A model generated the notes under the pieces. It saw only the letters and a program-made list of their open reading frames with translations. It was not told the DNA's origin and searched no databases. A stretch of 64,000 nucleotides of DNA from Cytophagaceae bacterium (GTDB lineage: Bacteria; Bacteroidota; Bacteroidia; Cytophagales; Spirosomataceae): contig CANHGO010000001.1 in the NCBI GenBank assembly GCA_947460975.1, positions 310,001-374,000 of the forward strand, read 5' to 3'. Below, in pieces: positions 56,133-64,000 of the stretch (position 1 is its first letter; each line of letters opens with the position of its first letter). The position numbers and the translations under genes were made by a program.

Positions 56133-56882
56133 TTATACAAACCAAAGTTTAAAGGACGCAATCACTAAAACCAAAGCTAAAATCCACTTTACTTTTTGAT
56201 TGGAGGCTATTTTGGAACCCCATAAGGCACCTATGAATCCGCCAATTAATGAGGCGATGAGCCAATAAATCATTTGAGATTGATCGAGTGGAATCCAAGT
56301 TTTCAAGCCTGCTAAGCCAGCGACTGAATTGACAAAGATGAATAAAGCAGATACGGCCGCGGCTTCTTTCAGACTAGCCCAACGAAATAACAATAATAAA
56401 GGACTTAAAATAATTCCTCCACCGATGCCAATCATGCCGGATAATAGTCCGATGATTCCGCCAATGAATACCCCTAAAACAGGAATTAAAGTGTTCGAAT
56501 TTTCTTCCTTCAGTTGGTATACCATTCGAATCACCGCCATCAATAAGCAAAACCCTAATATCTGTTTGTAGGTAGAATCGGTCAAAGGAATCTTAGCCCC
56601 AAAAAATGCTGCTGGAATGGATCCCAAAGCAAAAGGCCAAAAAAGCTTCCACCTGAAAAACCCTTGTCGAAAAAAAGCAATAAATGACATCAGGGAAACG
56701 CCTAGATTCAGGAGCAATGCCGTCTGTTTCATGATGGAGGGAGCAATCGCAAAAATAGCCATCACGGCTAAGTAACCACTCGCACCTCCATGTCCTACAG
56801 ATGCATATAAAAAAGCCATGATGGCTAATAATAGAATTAAAGATTCCGGTTGGAACGCGAAATCAAACAACAATGGGAGCAT
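56133..56882 (-). CDS. TauE/SafE (TSUP) family permease
   Basis: This 249-residue membrane protein has about eight spans in two related halves. The family motifs are ASVGHGGASGYLAVMAIF in the first half and SGMIGIGGGIILSPLLLLFRW in the second. TSUP proteins export or import sulfite, sulfonates or organosulfur anions; the substrate here is not known. It begins 6 bp after crtB on the same strand, so it may be transcribed with the carotenoid genes, although a functional link is not evident. Confidence 0.88.
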   Translation of the reverse strand: MLPLLFDFAFQPESLILLLAIMAFLYASVGHGGASGYLAVMAIFAIAPSIMKQTALLLNLGVSLMSFIAFFRQGFFRWKLFWPFALGSIPAAFFGAKIPLTDSTYKQILGFCLLMAVIRMVYQLKEENSNTLIPVLGVFIGGIIGLLSGMIGIGGGIILSPLLLLFRWASLKEAAAVSALFIFVNSVAGLAGLKTWIPLDQSQMIYWLIASLIGGFIGALWGSKIASNQKVKWILALVLVIASFKLWFV

Positions 56883-56888
56883 ATCGCA

Positions 56889-57707
56889 TCATTTACGAAA
56901 CAATAATCTGAGATAAATATAAAATTTTTCCCAGTCGGGAACACGAATTCTTTCTTCTTTGATTCTTGCGGCAGGTAAAGCTTTTATTTTTTCAAATAAA
57001 CGAATGTAATATTCAAAGGCGAGTAAAACTCCCTTCTTTGCGACTTCGGGAAGGCCGTTTATTCCGCGTAAACCGGCATCAAAGTCCAACTGAATATCGT
57101 CTTCTATTTCACGTTTTTCAGCATCCGTAAATGTATTAAAATCAATGTTCGGAAAATAAACACGGCCCCGCTCTTCATAATCAGAACGAATGTCGCGAAG
57201 GAAATTAATTTTTTGAAATGCCGAACCTAAGGCGCAAGCATCAGATTTCAGCGACTCATATTCGGATGGATTTCCAGCACAAAAAACACGTAAACACATT
57301 AAACCTACCACCTCAGCAGAGCCATAAATATATCGTTTATATTCCTCAGAATTATAATGGGTTTCCGTTAAATCCATTTCCATAGAATACAAAAAAGCCT
57401 CAATTAAGTCATGCTCCATGCAGAATTCATTGACTGCCCATTGGAATGAATGTAAGATGGGATTTAGGCTGATTTTTTCTTCAATGGCTTTATAGGTATC
57501 CGTTTTAAATCGGGCCAATAATTCTCTTTTGTCATGGGTGTGAAAAGTATCCACAATCTCATCGGCCAACCGTACGAAGCCATATACAGCATAAATAGCT
57601 TCATGAACTTTCGTATCTAAGGTCCGAATTCCCATAGAAAAGGAAGTGGAATAGGCCCTAGTTAATAATTTACTGGAAGCAAGCGATACCTTTAAATATA
57701 AATCCAT
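56889..57707 (-). CDS. crtB: Phytoene synthase
   Basis: CrtB condenses two geranylgeranyl diphosphates to phytoene. The 272-residue protein has both aspartate-rich motifs: DEIVD (49-53) and DIRSD (172-176, in NFLRDIRSDYEERGRVYFP). The surrounding RAYSTSF and YGFVRLADE stretches are typical. It lies 5 bp after crtI in the same direction. Related squalene or dehydrosqualene synthases are less likely because of the crtI partner of the phytoene desaturase type. Confidence 0.92.
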   Translation of the reverse strand: MDLYLKVSLASSKLLTRAYSTSFSMGIRTLDTKVHEAIYAVYGFVRLADEIVDTFHTHDKRELLARFKTDTYKAIEEKISLNPILHSFQWAVNEFCMEHDLIEAFLYSMEMDLTETHYNSEEYKRYIYGSAEVVGLMCLRVFCAGNPSEYESLKSDACALGSAFQKINFLRDIRSDYEERGRVYFPNIDFNTFTDAEKREIEDDIQLDFDAGLRGINGLPEVAKKGVLLAFEYYIRLFEKIKALPAARIKEERIRVPDWEKFYIYLRLLFRK

Positions 57708-57712
57708 ATACG

Positions 57713-59188
57713 CTAATTTAATTCTTTATGTACTTCTGAGGCAACCACCAATCCTGAAATAAGGGATGGAGGAACTCCAGGTCCGGGAACGGTCAGTTGG
57801 CCCGTATAATACAAATTTTTAAGATTTTTATTTTTCAATGAAGGCTTCAAAATCGCTGTTTGCATGAGCGTATTAGCTAATCCATAAGCATTCCCCTTGA
57901 AAGCATGGTAATCATTTTTAAAGTCCTTATGTGCATAAGAACGCTTATAGACAATGGAATCTCGAATGGTTACGCCACAATATTCTTCTAGTCGGTCCAT
58001 CAATTGCCCAAAATATTTTTCTCTCACCTCCTCGTTATCCGCTAAATCTGGTGCCACGGGAATTAATAAAAATATATTTTCGCAACCCTCAGGAGCGACA
58101 GATGGGTCTGTCACGGAAGGGGCAGAAACATAAAATAATGGATCTGAAGGCCATTGAGGATCCGTATAAATTTCTTGGGAGTGAATTTTAAAATCTCGGT
58201 CAAAAAATAAATTATGGTGTTTTAATCGAGGAATACGTTTGGAAACACCTAGGTAAAATAATAAAGAAGAGGGTGCCATCACTCTTTTATCCCAATAGCT
58301 CTCATCGTAATTTCGATACTTTTCACCTAAAACTTCTTCTACATGGTGATAATCTGCACTTGCAACCACAGCATCGGCTTCATGAAATCCTGATTTTGTA
58401 TATACTCCTTTGACCTTAGCACCTGCCATTTCAAATGAACTTACTTCCGAATTATAGGTGATTTTAACCCCTTTTTCCTCGGCTAGCGAAACCATGCCTT
58501 TGACAATTAAATGCATCCCTCCCATCGGGTACCAGGTGCCTAATTTAATTTCGGCAAAATTCATTAAGCTATACATCGCCGGAGTATTTTGGGAAATAGC
58601 GCCCAAAAATAAAATGGGGAATTCCATTAATTTCAAAAGCGTAGGCGATTTAAAGAATTTTCTAATGTGGGTATAGAAGGATTGAAAAACGTCTAACCTT
58701 AGCACGTCGATCAACAAGCCGAGGCTTAAGAATTCCGTTATTTTACGAGAAGGTTTCCAAACAAACTTCTGAATACCCACTTTATATTTGTAGGAGGCCT
58801 GGTCTAAAAATTGGTCCAGTGAGTTTGCCGCCCCCTTTTCAAAAGTTTCAAAAAGATCACGTAAGTCTGCATAATTAGCAGGAAGGTCGATTACCTCGTC
58901 TTTGGACAAAATAACAGCATAAGATGGATCAAGTCGAATTAAATCATAATAATCCGATGGTTTTTTCCCAAAGCGCGCAAAATACGTTTCGAAAATGTCG
59001 GGCATCCAGTACCAACTAGGCCCCATGTCGAACATAAATCCTTTTTCGGAAAATACGCGTGCGCGGCCACCCGCCATTTCATTTTTTTCTAAAATTTCGA
59101 CCTGATAGCCTAAATCGGCTAGGGCGGTGGCGGTAGATAGTCCGGAAAATCCGGCGCCAATGACAATAATTTTCTTGTTTTTATTCAT
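57713..59188 (-). CDS. crtI: Phytoene desaturase (CrtI type)
   Basis: CrtI adds double bonds to phytoene to make lycopene or neurosporene. From the ATG at 59188 it has 491 residues. The FAD-binding start is IIVIGAGFSGLSTATALADLGYQVEILEKN, followed by GGRARVFSEKGFMFDMGPSWYWMP. The C-terminal carotenoid-desaturase signature is YYTGQLTVPGPGVPPSLISGLVVA. A TTG at 59206 would add six residues, but it overlaps a TATATTTG promoter element. crtB follows after 5 bp. No cyclase, hydroxylase or ketolase gene lies in the window, so the end product is not defined here. Confidence 0.94.
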   Translation of the reverse strand: MNKNKKIIVIGAGFSGLSTATALADLGYQVEILEKNEMAGGRARVFSEKGFMFDMGPSWYWMPDIFETYFARFGKKPSDYYDLIRLDPSYAVILSKDEVIDLPANYADLRDLFETFEKGAANSLDQFLDQASYKYKVGIQKFVWKPSRKITEFLSLGLLIDVLRLDVFQSFYTHIRKFFKSPTLLKLMEFPILFLGAISQNTPAMYSLMNFAEIKLGTWYPMGGMHLIVKGMVSLAEEKGVKITYNSEVSSFEMAGAKVKGVYTKSGFHEADAVVASADYHHVEEVLGEKYRNYDESYWDKRVMAPSSLLFYLGVSKRIPRLKHHNLFFDRDFKIHSQEIYTDPQWPSDPLFYVSAPSVTDPSVAPEGCENIFLLIPVAPDLADNEEVREKYFGQLMDRLEEYCGVTIRDSIVYKRSYAHKDFKNDYHAFKGNAYGLANTLMQTAILKPSLKNKNLKNLYYTGQLTVPGPGVPPSLISGLVVASEVHKELN

Positions 59189-59203
59189 CAAAAAAGGATT
59201 AGA

Positions 59204-59211
59204 CAAATATA
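59204..59211 (-). promoter_or_regulatory. Promoter -7 element of crtI-crtB
   Basis: The minus strand reads TATATTTG, a full match to TAnnTTTG, ending 15 nt before the crtI ATG. The leader would be only about 10 nt. No good TTG lies upstream, because the sigma-gene terminator is there. Confidence 0.5.
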
Positions 59212-59242
59212 TAAAATTTAGCGTTTGGAATTTGATAAAAAG

Positions 59243-59269
59243 AAAAAGTCAGATAAAATCTGACTTTTT
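59243..59269 (-). terminator. Terminator of the ECF sigma gene
   Basis: A perfect 12-bp stem, AAAAAGTCAGAT (59243-59254) with ATCTGACTTTTT (59258-59269), has a 3-nt loop and T-rich flanks on both strands. It lies 35 bp after the sigma-factor stop codon and separates that gene from crtI. Confidence 0.85.
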
Positions 59270-59304
59270 ACACTCTAATCTGTTAACCAAAAAACTATAA
59301 AAAT

Positions 59305-59808
59305 CTATGCATACATTTTGAGCGAGCTCTTCAATGTTTTTCTAGCGATGTGAATTCGATTTTTGACTGTGCCAATCGGCAAATCTAACTCTTCAGCGAT
59401 TTCATGGTATTTAAAACCTTTGAAATACATTAAAAAAGGAACTCTATATATTTCTTCTGTCAGGCTAAGTGCCTTGTCGATATCTTCTTTAATAAAATGA
59501 CTAACGGCATTATTTTCCTGTAATGAATCACTGGAATTTATAAAATGCAAATTTTCTGTGGTGTCAATAAAAGTATTACGACGAACCATACGTTGGTACT
59601 GGGTGATAAACGTATTTTTCATGATCGTAAATAACCATGCTTTCAGATTTGTCCCATCTGAATATTTGTCGCGATTGGTATAGGCTTTCACTAAAGTGTC
59701 CTGAACCAAATCGTTTGCATCATCTGAATCTCTAGTCAAACGCAAAGCAAATGGCTTTAAAAACTTCGAAAAATTACCTACTTGGTAAGAAAATTCTAGC
59801 GCCGTCAT
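59305..59808 (-). CDS. ECF RNA polymerase sigma factor
   Basis: From the ATG at 59808 this is a 167-residue sigma-70 family factor with regions 2 and 4 only. Region 2 is FALRLTRDSDDANDLVQDTLVKAYTNRDKYSDGTNLKAWLFTIMKNTFI, and region 4 is PFLMYFKGFKYHEIAEELDLPIGTVKNRIHIARKTL, with the recognition helix near the end. Its sequence is of a type highly conserved across Bacteroidota. No anti-sigma or FecR-type gene is adjacent. It has a strong predicted promoter inside a 12-bp inverted repeat and its own terminator. The frame is open to 59856, but that extension crosses the promoter. Confidence 0.93.
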   Translation of the reverse strand: MTALEFSYQVGNFSKFLKPFALRLTRDSDDANDLVQDTLVKAYTNRDKYSDGTNLKAWLFTIMKNTFITQYQRMVRRNTFIDTTENLHFINSSDSLQENNAVSHFIKEDIDKALSLTEEIYRVPFLMYFKGFKYHEIAEELDLPIGTVKNRIHIARKTLKSSLKMYA

Positions 59809-59820
59809 AAACGTGTTTGT

Positions 59821-59860
59821 TGTTTTGTTTAACAAATATATTAAAAGTTTAAACAAAACA
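59821..59860. repeat. 12-bp perfect inverted repeat at the ECF sigma promoter
   Basis: TGTTTTGTTTAA (59821-59832) and TTAAACAAAACA (59849-59860) are exact reverse complements separated by 16 bp. The spacer holds the -7 element of the sigma promoter, and the outer end of one arm overlaps its TTG. This geometry suits an operator that would block the promoter. Confidence 0.75.
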
Positions 59861-59861
59861 A
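59833..59861 (-). promoter_or_regulatory. Promoter of the ECF sigma gene
   Basis: On the minus strand TTG (59861-59859), an 18-nt spacer and TATATTTG (59840-59833) match the Bacteroidota housekeeping consensus in full. The leader to the ATG at 59808 is about 20 nt. Confidence 0.65.
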
Positions 59862-60003
59862 TTTAAATAATAAAAAAAATTATCGACCGATATCAATCAT
59901 TTAACATTGAATTTGTCTCATAAATCCTTTTGATTCTAATTATTCATCTTTTTTGACACATTATTCATATTTTTACTCTCTCAAACAATTTTGTTTCTCA
60001 TTC

Positions 60004-62337
60004 ATGATATCACCTAAATTTCTTTTAATTTTTTCTTTACTCTTGGTGTATCAAGGCATTTCCCAGACGGCATGCAATTGTACATTAAAGGGAAAAGTAA
60101 TTTCAAAAGAAAGTGGCGAGGTCATTCTAGGTTCATACGTTTATTTGAAAGGCCAAAAAACAAAGGCTCAAACAGACGAAAAGGGGAATTTTAAAATAGA
60201 AAAAATTTGTCCCGGAACTTATTTATTGGTCTGCGAAATGAGCAGCTTCAACAAAGTTGAAACATCAATCACCTTAAAGGACCATGACGACCTAACAGAA
60301 AATCTGAGCTTAGAAACACACGATGAACACCTTATGGAGGTAATGGTCACTGGAAAAAAAACAGAAATCACCTCCCAACTCAAAGGAGAATTAAGTACTG
60401 AAGAACGCTCTCAAAGAAATGGATTAAGCCTAGGTGAAATGTTAAAAGGAATTTCAGGCGTCCAAAGTTTGCAGACAGGAAGTAGCATTTCAAAACCCAT
60501 CATTCATGGGATGCACTCTTCCCGCGTGATCATTTTAAATCAAGGCGTGCGGCAGGAAGGCCAACAATGGGGCAGCGAACATGCGCCGGAAGTAGATCCT
60601 TTCGTCTCCAAAAATATACAAGTGATCAAAGGCCCCGCAGGACTTAGGTATGGAGGTGATGCGATTGGCGGCCTTATCTTAATGGAACCCAATTCATTGC
60701 CCGACACCAGCGGAATTTTGGGAGAGGCTCAAACCATATTTTTTACAAACGGAAGACAATTCGTTACTTCGGGCATGTTAGAGGGTGGATTTAAAAATGT
60801 ACATGGATGGGGATGGCGAGTTCAAGGAACCTTAAAAAATGGAGGTAACATAAAGACGGCTAATTACAATTTGGCCAATACGGGTGTTGAAGAGCAAAAT
60901 TTTTCAATGGCTTTAGGATACAAAAATCAAAAGTTTGGCACCGATCTATTTATCAGTCGCTTCCACTCAATCATCGGCATTTATTCCGGTTCCCATATTG
61001 GCAATATCAATGACCTCAAAACGGCTATAGCCAGCGTTAGGCCGTTTGAAATTTATACGCCAACAAATTTCATTAGAGAGATAGAAAGACCCAACCAAGA
61101 TATCACGCATTCATTGGCAAAATTCAAGGCTTACGTCAACCTAACCAATAAAACGATTAGGATGAACGTGGCATATCAAGATAATCAACGTCTGGAATTT
61201 GACGTCATGCGATTAGGGAAAAACATCAACACATTAAATTTTAATCTTGGGACCTTGAGTTCTGAAATTTTAATCGACGAGTACAACTCCTCAAAATTAT
61301 GGAAAGGACAATTTGGCTTAACGTATTTAACCCAAGGCAATCGCACATCAGGTAATCGAGTAAATCTACCCACGCTTACGTCGAGTTTGCTTCCAAATTA
61401 TTACCTGAGCAATCTAGGAATTTTTGCTTTAGAAAGGTATGTGAATCAAAAAATGGAAATTGACATGGGACTCCGGTTAGATACAAAGGACATTGAAATT
61501 CATCGGCCCGTACAAAATTATTCAACCACCATAAAGCGTGATTTAAGTAATTACATAGGTCTTTCAGGGAGTATGGGTTTAAAATACCACTGGACCCAAA
61601 ATTTCGAAAATCACTTGATTCTAGCGAGAGCATTTAGAGCGCCAAGTCCGAATGAATTATTTTCAAATGGTGTCCATCACGGGGCAGGCGCATACGAAAT
61701 AGGGGATCCTTTACTGAAAGGAGAAACCGCTTACAATATAAGTCTAAACTCTTTATATAGAACCGAAAAATTGGAGTTGGAAATAGGTTTATATACCAAC
61801 ACCATTCATCATTTTATTTATTTAAAGCCTTTAATGGACAAAGGAGTACCCTCATTTATTACGACCGTACGAGGCAGTTTTCCTGCATTTACTTACGAAC
61901 AAATTGACGCCAGTTTCAAAGGAATGGACGGGCAGTTGTCCTACAGCATTTCTGAATCTTGGAGCCTTCAGCAAAAAACAAGTATCGTTCGGGCTTATGA
62001 TGAATTGAATAATACCTACATGATTAATATTCCACCTGACCGATTTGAATACCTGATTCGTTATCAATTTAAAAAACACAAGCAGTATGTAAGTTGGGGC
62101 ATAACCCAAATCTCCATGCAAAAAAGGGTCGAAGTAAATGCTGATTTTTTACCTCCGCCCAAAGGATATATCCTCGGCCAAGTACATTGGGGAATCTCAA
62201 TAAATAAATTTGATTTGGGGGTATCAGTCACAAATGCGTTCAACCAAGCTTACCGAGACTACCTCAATCGATTCCGGTATTTTGCAGATGACCAAGGACA
62301 AAACATCAGTTTCAGAGCCACTTATCGCTTCAGCTAA
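60004..62337 (+). CDS. TonB-dependent receptor with CarboxypepD_reg domain
   Basis: From the ATG at 60004 this is a 777-residue outer-membrane receptor; the longer frame to 59953 lies before the signal peptide (MISPKFLLIFSLLLVYQGISQ). A regulatory carboxypeptidase-like domain follows (about 25-100; CNCTLKGKVISKESGEVI). The plug contains SLGEMLKGISGVQSLQTGSSISKPIIHGMHSSRVIILNQGVRQEG in successive segments, then EHAPEVDPFVSKNIQVIKGPAGLRYG. The EHAPEVDPF stretch resembles zinc-receptor (ZnuD-like) plugs, so metal uptake is possible but unproved. The barrel ends in ATYRFS. It is divergent from the ECF sigma gene, with 195 bp between them, and abuts the convergent EnvC-like gene. Confidence 0.88.
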   Translation: MISPKFLLIFSLLLVYQGISQTACNCTLKGKVISKESGEVILGSYVYLKGQKTKAQTDEKGNFKIEKICPGTYLLVCEMSSFNKVETSITLKDHDDLTENLSLETHDEHLMEVMVTGKKTEITSQLKGELSTEERSQRNGLSLGEMLKGISGVQSLQTGSSISKPIIHGMHSSRVIILNQGVRQEGQQWGSEHAPEVDPFVSKNIQVIKGPAGLRYGGDAIGGLILMEPNSLPDTSGILGEAQTIFFTNGRQFVTSGMLEGGFKNVHGWGWRVQGTLKNGGNIKTANYNLANTGVEEQNFSMALGYKNQKFGTDLFISRFHSIIGIYSGSHIGNINDLKTAIASVRPFEIYTPTNFIREIERPNQDITHSLAKFKAYVNLTNKTIRMNVAYQDNQRLEFDVMRLGKNINTLNFNLGTLSSEILIDEYNSSKLWKGQFGLTYLTQGNRTSGNRVNLPTLTSSLLPNYYLSNLGIFALERYVNQKMEIDMGLRLDTKDIEIHRPVQNYSTTIKRDLSNYIGLSGSMGLKYHWTQNFENHLILARAFRAPSPNELFSNGVHHGAGAYEIGDPLLKGETAYNISLNSLYRTEKLELEIGLYTNTIHHFIYLKPLMDKGVPSFITTVRGSFPAFTYEQIDASFKGMDGQLSYSISESWSLQQKTSIVRAYDELNNTYMINIPPDRFEYLIRYQFKKHKQYVSWGITQISMQKRVEVNADFLPPPKGYILGQVHWGISINKFDLGVSVTNAFNQAYRDYLNRFRYFADDQGQNISFRATYRFS

Positions 62338-63735
62338 TTACCTTTTAAGCCAAGACTCAGGATTTTGTCGAACCGTATTTTTCCAAACCTGGAAATTGAT
62401 TTCTGCGGTACCGTCTTCATCGGATGCCACTGTTCCTATGCGTTGTCCCGTACGAACCCGCTGACCCGTGGAAACCGATACATTGTCTAGCTTGCTATAA
62501 ACAGTAAAATAATCACCATGTTGGATCGCAACCACCGTATTAATCCCAGGAATATTAACCACCGACTGCACAATGCCATCATATACGGTATGAACAGCAG
62601 CCCCAGCGGATGTTTGAATATCAATTCCATTATTGTTAATCATGACCCCCTTCAAAATAGGATGTTTGTGAACTCCAAAATGATCCGAAATAAATCCCGA
62701 TGGCACAGGGAAAGGCATTCTGCCTTTTAATGCCGCAAATGAAACAGCTAATTTAGCCTCATCAGCATTCATGTAATAGGTATTTTTCTCTAAAACAGGC
62801 TCCGCGACTACCTCTTTGGCTGCAGCCTTTTCTTTGACAATTTCCTTTTTGGGTTCCGACTTCGAAACTTCTTCTACTTTGTCAGCAGGCTTTTCATATT
62901 TTTTAACGAGTCCCTCCTCCAATTTAGGCTTAGGTAGCTCTGGCTTATTAACTTCTAATTTCTTGGCCTGAGCCGCTATCCGTAATCGGCGCTCCCGCTC
63001 CAAACTTTTTTGAATCTCCCGCTGAACAATCCCGGCAATTAAATTATCCAACTTCCTAATCGCTAATTTTTTCCGCTCCAACTCAATCTTCAATTTTTTC
63101 TCTTGCTGGGTTAACACCGTCACCACCTTCGCCTCTTTCGTTTTCATGACCTCCAACTTCACCTTTTCCTTTTCCTTAACCACTAATACTTTTTTCTCTT
63201 CATTTTTTTTGAAAATCACTTGCTGCTTTTTCGTCATTAAGTCTTGGCGAGTCTCAAAAATCTTTTTAGCCTGTTCTTTTCGATTCGTGGTATATTGTTT
63301 TAGAAAGTCGAACCGACGAACAAACTCTCCTAAATCTGACGATAAAAGCAAGAAACTTAATTTGTTATTGACCGTCGACACTTTTTCCGCCTCATATAAC
63401 ATCTTGGCATACGCTTGCTTTAATTTCGCTAATTTGGCGGCCAACTTATCACTTTGCTGGGTTAATATTTTAGCTTCAGACGCCAATAAATTTTGATTTT
63501 CGTTCAGTATATTGATTTGCTTCTTTTGGACAACAATCTGCTCCTTCAGTACATTTAATTTACCGATTGATACCTTTTTCTTTTTTGATGTTTTTGAAAT
63601 AATGGAATTCAACTCCTTTATTTTGACCAAATTATCATTCTTTTGCTGCTCCAATTGAGTTTTTTTATCCACTTGAGCATAGGTCTCAAAACCGATAAAA
63701 AAGACAATCAATAAAGTGATATAGTGTAATTTCAT
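62338..63735 (-). CDS. EnvC-like murein hydrolase activator (degenerate LytM)
   Basis: This 465-residue periplasmic protein has a signal peptide (about 1-20), a long coiled coil (about 25-260, rich in K, E, Q and L), a proline/lysine/glutamate linker (about 265-315), and a C-terminal LytM/M23 domain (about 335-465). In active M23 peptidases the zinc is held by HxxxD and HxH motifs. Here the first reads NNNGIDI, lacking the histidine, and the second region reads YSKL instead of YxHL. The domain should therefore be inactive, as in E. coli EnvC, which activates amidases. Its ATG overlaps the DUF4292 gene by 4 bp. Confidence 0.88.
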   Translation of the reverse strand: MKLHYITLLIVFFIGFETYAQVDKKTQLEQQKNDNLVKIKELNSIISKTSKKKKVSIGKLNVLKEQIVVQKKQINILNENQNLLASEAKILTQQSDKLAAKLAKLKQAYAKMLYEAEKVSTVNNKLSFLLLSSDLGEFVRRFDFLKQYTTNRKEQAKKIFETRQDLMTKKQQVIFKKNEEKKVLVVKEKEKVKLEVMKTKEAKVVTVLTQQEKKLKIELERKKLAIRKLDNLIAGIVQREIQKSLERERRLRIAAQAKKLEVNKPELPKPKLEEGLVKKYEKPADKVEEVSKSEPKKEIVKEKAAAKEVVAEPVLEKNTYYMNADEAKLAVSFAALKGRMPFPVPSGFISDHFGVHKHPILKGVMINNNGIDIQTSAGAAVHTVYDGIVQSVVNIPGINTVVAIQHGDYFTVYSKLDNVSVSTGQRVRTGQRIGTVASDEDGTAEINFQVWKNTVRQNPESWLKR

Positions 63736-64000
63736 TTACGTGTAGGATTCAATAATTTTTCCGGAACCTTAAATGGGAATTCCAATGGTGTATCCAAAAG
63801 CTCTACTTTAGAGTATTTGATGGTGATCAACGTATTCACATTTTTATTATCCTTGTCTTTAACATCCAAATTAATTTGACTAGAAAAAGGAAAAAGTACC
63901 TGATTCAATAAGGTAAATTCCTCAAAATCCATGGTCATCTTATTGCTCGTAGGAACGTCATTAACTAATAATTTCTTTAATTTTCGGTTGGGACCTACCA
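63732..64000 (-). CDS. DUF4292-type protein, 3' part
   Basis: This reading frame enters from the right window edge and runs to the stop at 63732; only the C-terminal 88 or so residues are visible. They read as alternating beta strands (KMTMDFEEFTLLNQVLFPFSSQINLDV, TLITIKYSKVELLDTPLEFPFKVP), the pattern of the C-terminal part of DUF4292 proteins, which are often lipoproteins beside EnvC-like genes in Bacteroidota. The in-frame ATG at 63938 is internal, since coding continues upstream of it. The N-terminus and any lipobox lie outside the window. Confidence 0.7.
   Translation of the reverse strand, partial: VGPNRKLKKLLVNDVPTSNKMTMDFEEFTLLNQVLFPFSSQINLDVKDKDNKNVNTLITIKYSKVELLDTPLEFPFKVPEKLLNPTRK

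Noticed and set aside
1-64000. CRISPR arrays, insertion sequences, prophage, integrase or toxin-antitoxin genes
   Set aside because: None seen: no regularly spaced repeats, no transposase or integrase motifs, and the gene content is housekeeping or typical Bacteroidota accessory.

Overview
The window is an ordinary, densely packed chromosomal segment of a member of the Bacteroidota, most likely an aquatic Cytophagales-type bacterium (genus not resolved; an Aquirufa-like freshwater relative would fit but is a guess). The evidence is a type IX secretion substrate with a gliding-motility C-terminal domain next to a PorP/SprF protein, several SLBB/TonB/CarboxypepD_reg outer-membrane proteins, a eukaryote-like glycogen synthase and R2 ribonucleotide reductase, carotenoid genes, and many upstream matches to the Bacteroidota promoter -7 element TAnnTTTG with no Shine-Dalgarno pattern. 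No IS element, prophage, CRISPR array, rRNA or tRNA was seen.

Layout. 1-7 kb: 3' end of gcvP, a fadN-like/fadA beta-oxidation pair closed by a terminator, rocD, and a DODA-type dioxygenase. 7-12 kb: rho, then a bioF-bioD-bioA operon. 12-16.5 kb: GMC oxidoreductase plus NTF2-like protein, a HupE-like membrane protein, nrdB, a small barrel protein. 16.5-23.4 kb: uvrA-nuoN, a long PurF-type amidotransferase, a PEGA lipoprotein with a coupled 81-residue protein. 23.5-31.4 kb: surface section with a T9SS substrate, PorP/SprF, Wza-like and Wzz-like export proteins. 31.4-37.6 kb: infB-nusA-rimP (minus) with a hairpin in its leader, fabI, DUF4833. 37.6-42.4 kb: B12-riboswitch-controlled TonB receptor, tag-GT2-hemJ operon, smpB. 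42.4-49.5 kb: Skp/OmpH, a membrane protein and penicillin-acylase operon, glycosylasparaginase-glycogen synthase operon, AlkD. 49.5-56.1 kb: xylA-GH106-alkD operon and an M1 peptidase. 56.1-64 kb: crtI-crtB-TSUP, an ECF sigma factor with a palindromic promoter, a TonB receptor, and EnvC/DUF4292 at the edge.

Themes. Gene packing is tight: of ten convergent junctions, three overlap by exactly 8 bp and two abut as TAATTA; head-to-tail neighbours often overlap by 4 bp (ATGA) or 8 bp. The surface biology (T9SS, capsule export, TonB uptake, rhamnosidase/xylose isomerase) fits a glycan-degrading lifestyle. I found no clear novel multi-gene system. The items most worth checking are the 12-bp inverted repeat around the ECF sigma promoter (59821-59860), the terminator-like hairpin in the rimP-nusA-infB leader (36052-36073), the terminator that forms the rocD leader, and the tandem 20-bp-spaced repeat between the T9SS substrate and its PorP/SprF neighbour.
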